64,000 bases of DNA from Aurantiacibacter marinus (GTDB lineage: Bacteria > Pseudomonadota > Alphaproteobacteria > Sphingomonadales > Sphingomonadaceae), in contig NZ_LDCP01000002.1 of the NCBI RefSeq assembly GCF_001021555.1, positions 372,001 to 436,000 of the forward strand, given 5' to 3'. Positions 1-7,282 of the stretch are shown piece by piece; position 1 is the first letter of the stretch; each line of letters starts with the position of its first letter. Under the pieces are notes generated by a model. That model ran no database searches and was not told where the DNA came from. It saw nothing but the letters and a program-made list of their open reading frames with translations. The position numbers were made by a program, and so were the translations under genes.

Positions 1-567
1 GTCCTGTTGATCTCCATGTTGCTCGGCCCTGCTGCCGCCGGGCTGTTCGGCGTGGCATTCCGGGGTGCCTATTTCTTCGCGCGCTTCGCAGACGCCGGAA
101 ATGTTTCGGTCTATCCGATCATCGCCAAGATGGCAGTGAGCGGTGAGGTCGCCAAGGCGAAGGATATCGTCATGCGGGCCACCCTCCCCGTTGTGGGCGT
201 CGCGCTAGTGATGTTCACCGCCGCGATCCTGGGGGGTCGCCCGGCACTGGAAATTATCTTCGGTGATGAATTCGGCGCCGCTTATCCAAACTTGCTCTGG
301 CTGGCTGCAGGTACGCTGACAAACGCCTGTTTCTTTGCCGTCATACCACTGATCGACATCGTACTTGGGGCGACGCGAACTTTCGTGTTTTCGATCATCT
401 CGTTCGTATCATTCCTGGTCGCGTCAATTGTCGGTCTTTCAGTTTTCGGATTGCCCGCTGGTGGTGTGGGAACGGCGGCATATTTTGCGACCCTGGCGCT
501 TCTGGCAATTTGGCAGGTTCGCAAGCTGCCATTGATCAAGGCACCAGCTAATTCCCCTGTTCATTAA
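1..567 (+). CDS. Polysaccharide flippase (Wzx/MATE-like), 3' part only
   Basis: This is the C-terminal part of an integral membrane flippase that would move lipid-linked polysaccharide repeat units across the inner membrane. The frame is open from base 1, so the gene starts before the window; the TTG at 7 is only an internal codon. The visible 188 codons hold several hydrophobic segments separated by short basic loops (roughly residues 60-80, 95-120, 125-150 and 155-172), the pattern of the last helices of oligosaccharide flippases. Glycosyltransferase, polymerase and Wzc/Wza genes follow within 12 kb, which supports the assignment. The family call is by topology and context rather than a unique motif. 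Confidence 0.75.
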   Translation, partial: VLLISMLLGPAAAGLFGVAFRGAYFFARFADAGNVSVYPIIAKMAVSGEVAKAKDIVMRATLPVVGVALVMFTAAILGGRPALEIIFGDEFGAAYPNLLWLAAGTLTNACFFAVIPLIDIVLGATRTFVFSIISFVSFLVASIVGLSVFGLPAGGVGTAAYFATLALLAIWQVRKLPLIKAPANSPVH

Positions 568-801
568 AGGGCCAAAGAAGCCTGGTTACTGCGATCTCGG
601 CTTGACGCTTTCTGATCTTTTTTGCAGCCGCACCAACCAGCGGAGCGAAAGTATCGCGGAAAACTACATCCGGCTTGGACGCTCGAAGCTGGCAAAAAAC
701 GCATCAAGGCGTTAGGTCACGCAATCCAAAGACGTATTCCACTTCAACCGTGTGCCCGAGCGACTTCGACAGACTTGGCCCCTGCACAATGAAACTTGAT
801 T
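568..801. other. Intergenic gap between flippase and glycosyltransferase
   Basis: These 234 bases separate the flippase stop codon from the ATG of the first glycosyltransferase. I see no convincing coding frame, RNA gene or strong hairpin. It may hold a promoter for the downstream five-gene run, but I could not identify clear -35/-10 boxes. Confidence 0.4.
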
Positions 802-2061
802 ATGGCAGCTGAAACAAGTCCAAGCATCCTCGTCGTTCAGTTCGGATCGCGGCGGCAATACGATATGCCGATTGCGCTGGAGCGCGCCGGCATGCTGGAG
901 GCACTGTACACAGATCTAACGGGATCTGCCGGCTTCGGCAAACTAGTTGCTCCGCTTGCGAACCGGTTGGGCGGACGCCTTCGCAAACTGGCGAAACGCC
1001 AATTGCCGGAAGACGTCGCGGAAAAAACCGTAAGCTTCCCTTCCTGGACGCTGGAAATGGAACAGGCCGCGCGCTTGGGCAGTTCTGCAGACCGCGCCCG
1101 CGCCTATATCGATGCGCACAAGAGTGTTGGCGCAAAAATGGTCCGTAAGGGGCTTGGCGATGCTTCACACCTGCTCGTGATCTTCATGGAGGCGCAGGGC
1201 ATGCTGACTGCGGCAAAGAAGGCAGGCCTCACCACGATTTCCGACATGGTCATCGCCCTGTCTACAGAACGAATTGTTCGAGAAGAACGGCAACTGCATC
1301 CCGGATGGGAGCCGGACGGTTATTACTGGGGCGAGACCCTGACCGCAGTTGATCCCGGCTTCCGCCCAAGCGAAGAAACTCTGGCGATGACCGATATTTT
1401 TCTGTGTCCGTCTACTTTTGTCCAGGATGATCTCGTCGAGAATTTTGGTGTGCCGCGTGAAAAGACGCTGCTGCAACCTTACACGACGAATCCGATGTTT
1501 CTTGAAATCCAACCCGAGACGCAAAAAGGGCGCATTTTCTTCGCCGGCGAACCGGGTCTTCGCAAGGGCATCCATACGCTTGCCGCAGCTGCCCGCATCC
1601 TGCGGGAACGCGGGCGGACATATGAATTCCGCATCGCGGGTCATGCAACCGACACAGTTCGAAATCGTCCGGAAACCAGTGAGTTGAATTTCCTCGGCCG
1701 GATCCCGCACGATCAAATGCGCGGCGAGCTTGCAGCGGCAGACGTTTTTGCCTTCCCCAGCATTGCGGAAGGTTCCGCCGGGGTCACCTACGAAGCGATG
1801 GGCGCACGCGTTCCAATAGTCACCACGCCCGAAGCTGGCAGCGTGGCGCGCGACGGTGTGGACGGTCTGATTGTACCGCGCGGCGATCCCACTGCCCTTG
1901 CCGATGCGATCGAACGCATTGTGGAGAACCGGGATCTGCGCGAAACACTTGCTGCGTCAGCACGGGAAAAAGCGCGGGAATATTCGTGGGACACGTTCTC
2001 GGCCCGGCTGCCGGAAGCAATATTGTCGTTCGAAGCTGCCAGGGATGCAGCATCAGCATGA
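802..2061 (+). CDS. Glycosyltransferase (GT4-like)
   Basis: Predicted 419-residue cytoplasmic or membrane-associated glycosyltransferase that would add a sugar to the lipid-linked repeat unit. The C-terminal half has the GT-B layout: a beta strand with IFFAGEPGLRKG (about residues 246-257), then the ADVFAFPSIAEGSAGVTYEAM segment (about 314-334), in which E-G-x-x-G is the nucleotide-sugar binding signature of GT4 enzymes. The reading frame also has a TTG at 796, but the ATG at 802 is preferred. The stop codon overlaps the ATG of the next gene (ATGA), which indicates translational coupling. Donor and acceptor sugars cannot be read from the sequence. Confidence 0.85.
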   Translation: MAAETSPSILVVQFGSRRQYDMPIALERAGMLEALYTDLTGSAGFGKLVAPLANRLGGRLRKLAKRQLPEDVAEKTVSFPSWTLEMEQAARLGSSADRARAYIDAHKSVGAKMVRKGLGDASHLLVIFMEAQGMLTAAKKAGLTTISDMVIALSTERIVREERQLHPGWEPDGYYWGETLTAVDPGFRPSEETLAMTDIFLCPSTFVQDDLVENFGVPREKTLLQPYTTNPMFLEIQPETQKGRIFFAGEPGLRKGIHTLAAAARILRERGRTYEFRIAGHATDTVRNRPETSELNFLGRIPHDQMRGELAAADVFAFPSIAEGSAGVTYEAMGARVPIVTTPEAGSVARDGVDGLIVPRGDPTALADAIERIVENRDLRETLAASAREKAREYSWDTFSARLPEAILSFEAARDAASA

Positions 2062-3428
2062 CATACATCCTGTTTATCGTCGCATTGTTCATCGGGCTGC
2101 GCGGGCTGCTGGAGCCTGCGGGCTACCTTCGCGCGCCCACACTTATGGCACTGGTGTTCCTTATGTGGTTCGCCCCGCAATTGCTCCTCCTCGCGCGGGA
2201 TCCGATCGTCCCGCGTGATGCAATCGTCGGTCTTGGGTTCATGGCGACCTTGTGCCTGCTGCTTGCTACTGCGGGATGGTACGCAGCTGTAGCCCGTCAG
2301 AGAAATCGCGCGCTGGCACATCGGACACCGCCACCGCCAAAATTCAGCGCAATGCAATTGCTGCCCGCGGTCATCGCGCTGACTGTGTTTTCGCTGGGGT
2401 CGAACATCGTGCTGGAGCAGATGCGGCCGCAATATGCGGGGGTTTCACAGTGGAGCGGGCCGATCACAATCGTCGCTTTCTTCGCCCAGATGCGCATTCC
2501 AGCGCTGGCCGCATCACTGCTGCTGGTGCTTCGTGAACGCAATGCGTTCACCATGATCCTTGCCGGGATCAATCTGCTGATTTGCGTTCAGGTTGCCTTT
2601 GTGTTTCTTCGCCGGTCCGAGATGATTGATGTCTTTGTGACGGTTGCCGCCGTGCTCTGGTTTGCCCGACGCATCCGCATCCCGCTTCCTGCTGTTATCA
2701 CCGGAATGATGCTGTTCGCCGTTGTCGTGTTCTCGATGGCCCCGCTCCGTCAGGCACAGGAAAAAATCATCGCCGAAACCGGGCAGACGGTATCTATTAT
2801 CAACCCGCAGCTGTGGGTCCGTGTCGACGTGGGCGCTACGCTTCGACGAAATGCAGAAATCGCACATGATGTGCGCAATGCCGCATATCTCGTTCAATAT
2901 ATGAACGATACCGACGATTATACCTATGGCGGTGCACTGTGGAACCGTCTTGTAAACCAATATATTCCGGGACAACTGGTTGGCCGGGAACTCAAAAAGA
3001 ACCTGATGGCAGGGACAGACCCGATCAACACGGAATACCTTGCCAATCAATACAACTTTTTCTTCAAGACCGGTACAACGCCAACTGGCCCCGGCGCTGC
3101 CTATCGCGATTTAGGATACTTTGGCGCATTCTATTTCTTCCTGATGACCTACATTCTTGGTGTCCTTTACTGGAAGGCGATGAATCGCGGATTCTTCTGG
3201 CAAGTCGCCTATGTCAGCCTGCTGCCCTATTCGCTTACGGCGATTACCCACGGACATGATTTGTTGTTCGTGAACCTGCCAATCTACGCAGCTGTCATAT
3301 GGGCGTCTTATGTTGTCGCAAAATGGGCCCGCAACCGGATGACCGGGCAGGCGCAGGTGTATCAGGCGGCCTCACGCAGGCGTTCAAGCGCAAGCCGGTT
3401 ACCGCCAGTCCACAGAACCGGTCGATAG
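2058..3428 (+). CDS. Wzy-like repeat-unit polymerase (O-antigen polymerase)
   Basis: Predicted 456-residue polytopic inner-membrane protein. It begins directly with a hydrophobic helix (MTYILFIVALFIGL) and shows about ten further membrane segments with one large periplasmic loop in the second half (roughly residues 230-350), the usual layout of Wzy-type polymerases. That loop carries polar and aromatic stretches such as YTYGGALWNRLVNQYIPG. The start at 2058 overlaps the stop of the glycosyltransferase by four bases; an in-frame start further upstream at 1986 would overlap that gene too far. Wzy proteins are poorly conserved, so the call rests on topology and on flippase, ligase and Wzc genes nearby. 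The protein ends with a basic tail. Confidence 0.7.
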   Translation: MTYILFIVALFIGLRGLLEPAGYLRAPTLMALVFLMWFAPQLLLLARDPIVPRDAIVGLGFMATLCLLLATAGWYAAVARQRNRALAHRTPPPPKFSAMQLLPAVIALTVFSLGSNIVLEQMRPQYAGVSQWSGPITIVAFFAQMRIPALAASLLLVLRERNAFTMILAGINLLICVQVAFVFLRRSEMIDVFVTVAAVLWFARRIRIPLPAVITGMMLFAVVVFSMAPLRQAQEKIIAETGQTVSIINPQLWVRVDVGATLRRNAEIAHDVRNAAYLVQYMNDTDDYTYGGALWNRLVNQYIPGQLVGRELKKNLMAGTDPINTEYLANQYNFFFKTGTTPTGPGAAYRDLGYFGAFYFFLMTYILGVLYWKAMNRGFFWQVAYVSLLPYSLTAITHGHDLLFVNLPIYAAVIWASYVVAKWARNRMTGQAQVYQAASRRRSSASRLPPVHRTGR

Positions 3429-3439
3429 GATAGCGCTGC

Positions 3440-4051
3440 ATGTCTTTTCTTCTCCGAGCACTTTCGATTGTGCTGCAAAAGCTCATCATGGCGCTGCGCT
3501 GGACGTGGTATAATCTGCGCGTATTCATTTGGCATCGCCCTGCCCCGGTCGGCACGCGGTTTTACGGGCCGATCCAATTCAGCCACCTGCCTTGCCGTAT
3601 AGAGCTTGGCCGGGATTGCGTCTTGGGGGAACACCTGCTGCTTGCTCCGGGACGCAATGCGACGATCGTGCTTGGTGACGGATCGTCCATCAACCGCGGC
3701 AGCGTGCTGGTCGCGTCGGAACGTATAACCATCGGAAAACGCGTGGCGATTGCAGAATATGTCTCCATCCGCGATCAGGAACACATCCATGTTCCCGGGA
3801 TTGGCGTGCGCGACCAGGGCTTTACCGTCGCTCCGGTCGAGATCGGCGATTTCAGCTGGATAGGCCGCAATAGCTATCTTGGGCCCGGCACAAAAATCGG
3901 CCGGAATTGCATTGTCGGGGCGAACAGCGTGGTGCGCGGCGAATTTCCCGATGGAGTGCTGATTGCTGGTGCTCCTGCCAAGATCAAGAAATACCTGAAC
4001 CCTGAAGACGAAGGCCATTTGCCGACACCGCACTCCGCCCAAGAGTCCTGA
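3440..4051 (+). CDS. Hexapeptide-repeat O-acyltransferase
   Basis: Predicted 203-residue acyltransferase of the left-handed beta-helix class, which would transfer an acetyl or similar acyl group to a sugar. After a short hydrophobic N-terminus, imperfect hexapeptide turns run through about residues 50-185: IELGRDCVLGEHLL, ITIGKRVAIAEYVSI, VEIGDFSWIGRNSYL, TKIGRNCIVGANSVV and finally DGVLIAGAPAKIKKYL. The last is the typical C-terminal signature of maltose/galactoside acetyltransferase-like proteins. It lies 11 bases after the polymerase and 1 base before the next glycosyltransferase, so it belongs to the same operon. Acyl donor and target sugar are unknown. Confidence 0.85.
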   Translation: MSFLLRALSIVLQKLIMALRWTWYNLRVFIWHRPAPVGTRFYGPIQFSHLPCRIELGRDCVLGEHLLLAPGRNATIVLGDGSSINRGSVLVASERITIGKRVAIAEYVSIRDQEHIHVPGIGVRDQGFTVAPVEIGDFSWIGRNSYLGPGTKIGRNCIVGANSVVRGEFPDGVLIAGAPAKIKKYLNPEDEGHLPTPHSAQES

Positions 4052-4052
4052 G

Positions 4053-5282
4053 ATGCGGATAGCAGTCCTGACCCGGCAAATTGGCAATTACCACCATGCC
4101 CGCTTTGCCGCCCTAACGGCGTCGGCAGCCGATTTTGCGGTGATCTCTCTTGCGAACGAGGGCACCTTCGAAGGCTTCGTTTCCACGTCGAATACTGATT
4201 ATGAAGTCCACCGGCTTTACGACAACAAGGCAAGCTATGCTGCCGCAGTTCGGGAAGGCCGGGCAGAGGCCGATGTCAGCAATACGCTGGACACAGTCAA
4301 ACCGGATGTCGTCGCCCTGCCCGGCTGGGCCTGTGCGGAAAGCTTTGCGGGCCTCAGGTGGGCCTATCGCAACAACGCTGCTGTGGTGATGATGTCTGAC
4401 AGCCAGGCTACCGATGCAGCGCGCAACACTTGGCGTGAAGCCATCAAGGCCCGCATAATCCGGTACTGCGATGCAGGCTTTGTGGCTGGCGATGCGCACC
4501 GCGAATATCTCTCGACGCTGGGCATGAACGAAGACCGGATAACCCGCGGATATGATGTGATAGACAACGCCCACTTCGCCTGCGGTGCCTTGGCAGCCCG
4601 CAACAATGCAGCGGCGCTGCGCACATCGAACAACTTGCCGGAAGGGCCCTATTTCCTCGCAAGCAGCCGTTTTATCGTTAAGAAAAATCTGCCTGCTCTT
4701 ATCGAAGCCTATTCCCGTGTCGCCGCATCGCAAAGCGATTGCCCCGATTTGTGTATTCTGGGTGACGGAGAGCAACGTGAATTGCTCGAAGCGCTTATCA
4801 GCAAGCTTGGCATCGCCAACAAGGTTCATCTTCTAGGCTACCGCGCCTATGATGACTTGCCGGCAATTTACGGTCTGGCAGAGGCGTTTATTCATCCGGC
4901 ACTGCATGAACAGTGGGGGCTGGTCATATCCGAAGCTGGTGCAAGCGGCCTGCCGCTTGCCGTATCGCGAAGCGCGGGTGCAGCGCAGTTGGTGGAAGAT
5001 GGCGCAAACGGTGTTCTGTTTGATCCGGCAGAACCGGACGAGATAGAAAATGCCATCGCCACTCTCGCGGATTTGTCCGCCCAGCAACGGCGGCAATGGG
5101 GAAAGCGTAGCGCCGCCATTATGGATGATTGGGGACCGGAGCGGTTTGTCCGCGGCTTGCACAAGGCATCGCGCCTTGCGATTGACCACGCAGCCAGCCC
5201 GGGCAGGCGCAAGTCGATCTTGGCGCCGGACAAGCTGCTGATCCGTTATCTTTCCCGCAAAATCATCATGGATGTCACCTGA
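4053..5282 (+). CDS. Glycosyltransferase family 4/1
   Basis: Predicted 409-residue GT-B fold glycosyltransferase. The N-terminal strand MRIAVLTRQIGNYHHARF is typical of the acceptor domain. The C-terminal donor domain shows FLASSRFIVKKNLPALIEAY (about 197-216), ILGDGEQRELLEAL (about 235-248), and HPALHEQWGLVISEAGASGLP (about 282-302), where E-x7-E-type residues bind the nucleotide-sugar phosphate. The start codon is one base past the acyltransferase stop. The sulfotransferase follows 23 bases downstream. The sugar specificity cannot be deduced. Assignment to the surface-polysaccharide pathway is inferred from its position in the run. Confidence 0.88.
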   Translation: MRIAVLTRQIGNYHHARFAALTASAADFAVISLANEGTFEGFVSTSNTDYEVHRLYDNKASYAAAVREGRAEADVSNTLDTVKPDVVALPGWACAESFAGLRWAYRNNAAVVMMSDSQATDAARNTWREAIKARIIRYCDAGFVAGDAHREYLSTLGMNEDRITRGYDVIDNAHFACGALAARNNAAALRTSNNLPEGPYFLASSRFIVKKNLPALIEAYSRVAASQSDCPDLCILGDGEQRELLEALISKLGIANKVHLLGYRAYDDLPAIYGLAEAFIHPALHEQWGLVISEAGASGLPLAVSRSAGAAQLVEDGANGVLFDPAEPDEIENAIATLADLSAQQRRQWGKRSAAIMDDWGPERFVRGLHKASRLAIDHAASPGRRKSILAPDKLLIRYLSRKIIMDVT

Positions 5283-5305
5283 GTGCGCCGCGCGAAAGCA
5301 ACCAC

Positions 5306-6130
5306 ATGAACAGCAAACCGATCATGGTCGCGTCGCATCCGCGCTCCGGCACGCATCTTGTGCTTGATACACTGCGCCGGCAGTTTCCGACGGCGCGATC
5401 GCAGCGCATGTTCGGCAGGCCGCTGGACCACCTTTATCTGAACATCGAGCGGCTAACATCGGAGTTTCGCCCGTTCTCTGATGAACTGGCGGGGAAAATC
5501 CTTTCGGCAGTACCCAATCCGCTGATGAAGACCCACTATCTCGCCGATTTGTCAGAAACGTGGGTGGCAGAGGAAACCGGCAAGCTGGCTGGCAAATGGC
5601 GGGAAGCCGTGGCCGGTGCGCATGTGCTGTATGTTCACCGCGACCCGCGCGAAGTCATGGTGTCCTACAAACAATTCCTGTCACCCGACCACGCCGATGT
5701 TGCTGACATAACGCTTGGCGCATTTCTGCGCCGTCCACATTGGAACGGTAGAGATACAATGCTGGAATGGTGGGTGCGCCATGTAGAAAGCTGGCTGGCT
5801 GTGCCCGGCATAATGCCTTTTGGCTTTCGTGAACTGACAAGCGATCCGCACGCGACATTGGCGGCGATCGGCGCGCATATCGGGCGCACGCCGGATATGC
5901 GGGAGCCGTTTCTGCCCAAAAAGCCCAGCTCCATAAATCGCCAGCGGCTGAACCGGCTGCTGTCGCTTGCCCCTTCATCGACAGCAATCATTGCCGACGC
6001 CAAACGCTTCCCCGCGCCGAATTGGCATGTCGCCAGTACGGATGATGACGTGTCGTATTTGCAGCAGATCGCCGGTCCGCTGATGGAACGCCTAGGCTAT
6101 GATCCCGGGGCATACAGCCCCGCTCGCTAG
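5306..6130 (+). CDS. Sulfotransferase domain protein
   Basis: Predicted 274-residue PAPS-dependent sulfotransferase. Residues 7-16 (VASHPRSGTH) form the 5'-phosphosulfate binding loop, and VLYVHRDPREVMVSYKQF (about residues 108-125) is the 3'-phosphate binding segment with the conserved Arg and Ser. H56-to-H77 region MKTHYLAD includes a plausible catalytic His/Lys. These motifs are those of cytosolic sulfotransferases (Sulfotransfer_1). Being last in the glycosyltransferase operon, it may sulfate the polysaccharide, but protein or small-molecule substrates cannot be excluded. It ends 15 bases before the 3' end of the oppositely oriented gene at 6146, so the two arms of the locus converge here. 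Confidence 0.88.
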   Translation: MNSKPIMVASHPRSGTHLVLDTLRRQFPTARSQRMFGRPLDHLYLNIERLTSEFRPFSDELAGKILSAVPNPLMKTHYLADLSETWVAEETGKLAGKWREAVAGAHVLYVHRDPREVMVSYKQFLSPDHADVADITLGAFLRRPHWNGRDTMLEWWVRHVESWLAVPGIMPFGFRELTSDPHATLAAIGAHIGRTPDMREPFLPKKPSSINRQRLNRLLSLAPSSTAIIADAKRFPAPNWHVASTDDDVSYLQQIAGPLMERLGYDPGAYSPAR

Positions 6131-6145
6131 ACTGAACCGGGATGA

Positions 6146-7279
6146 TCAATCAGCGCGGCGGAAATCGATCCGGCTCAACATGCCCTCTATCGGGTTGCGC
6201 TGTTCAAAAGTGTCAGCACCCAGCATCAGCCAATGGATCGTGCAACCCGCAGCAACGGTAAAGCGCGTTTCTTCCGCCCCTTGCTGCCATTGCGGGTTGG
6301 CATCACTGTTGGCACATCGCAGCGCGCTTCGCAGCCGCGCAATCACAGCATCATCGCCCTGTATTTCAAGCACATATTGACCAGGCTCAAGACGAACCAA
6401 CTGCTGTCCGATAGCCCCGTCGGAATTCCCGGCGACAAAAATCCGGTAGCCGCCCGATCCCGTCACATTGACCGATTTCCGGCCCGTTTTCTCAAAATCC
6501 CACCCGATCGGCGCGTAGGATTCGTCGGGAATGTAGGCGAGCCTGCTGGCGCTTTCGCCTGCCAGCCTATCCCACATGGCAAGGGCATCCGCGTGCCGGT
6601 TTTGCTGTACGGCGGCCGCCATCAGCAGCTCGTCGCTCTCGGCACTGGTGCCCGTATCGACACGGCTGCGAAGCTCTATGAGGCCCGCGACAGTTTCAGG
6701 ATTGCGCGGAGCGAAGATCCAGAAATCCTCGGCCCATACAGGGTCTCTGGAAAGTGCCTCTGCCATACTGGAAAGCGTCACAGGTTCAGCAAGAAGCGGC
6801 GTCATCGCGGTCACCAGCGGCCCCGCCATGTCAGGGTTGACCAGCGCGAACTGGTCCAGCACCGCAAAGGCATCGTCGATATTCTCGTCGGCCAGCGCAT
6901 TCTGCATACGCAAGATTCCGACGTACCGATTGCGCTGTTCAAGCTGCCCGGCAAGCTGGACGATTTCTCGCGCTGCCTCTTCACCGCGCTGTTCCTGCGC
7001 TTCTACTGCAAGCACGAACAGCGCATCGCTCGCCAACGGTTCCGAAGCGAACGCCATCCGCGCCAAATCGGGACCGGGCTCACGAATGCTGAATTGCGGC
7101 ACTTCGCCGTCCACGACCTCTCCCGCTTCCAGCCGGGCCAGCGCGAATTTGGCGGTCTGGAAGCCATTCCAGTGCTGTGCCGGCGGGATCGCAAGATTGG
7201 CATTCGCCAGTGACTGCAGGCCGACTATCGGCGCCAGCGCCGCAATACCGAGCGCCAGGATAACGCGCGCGAACCGCAT
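6146..7279 (-). CDS. Exported protein of unknown function in the polysaccharide locus
   Basis: I do not recognise this 377-residue protein. It has a hydrophobic N-terminus (MRFARVILALGIAALAPIVG) that looks like a signal peptide or single anchor. The first half is alpha-helical and alanine-rich, with repeats of helix pairs suggestive of a TPR-like solenoid (about residues 60-210). The last third is beta-rich, with segments such as SGGYRIFVAGNSDG, and could be a small carbohydrate-binding-like sandwich. The ATG lies 3 bases after the Wzc stop codon, so it is the last gene of the Wza-Wzc operon. It may be a periplasmic accessory for polysaccharide assembly; this is inference from context only. 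Confidence 0.75.
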   Translation of the reverse strand: MRFARVILALGIAALAPIVGLQSLANANLAIPPAQHWNGFQTAKFALARLEAGEVVDGEVPQFSIREPGPDLARMAFASEPLASDALFVLAVEAQEQRGEEAAREIVQLAGQLEQRNRYVGILRMQNALADENIDDAFAVLDQFALVNPDMAGPLVTAMTPLLAEPVTLSSMAEALSRDPVWAEDFWIFAPRNPETVAGLIELRSRVDTGTSAESDELLMAAAVQQNRHADALAMWDRLAGESASRLAYIPDESYAPIGWDFEKTGRKSVNVTGSGGYRIFVAGNSDGAIGQQLVRLEPGQYVLEIQGDDAVIARLRSALRCANSDANPQWQQGAEETRFTVAAGCTIHWLMLGADTFEQRNPIEGMLSRIDFRRAD

Positions 7280-7282
7280 GGC

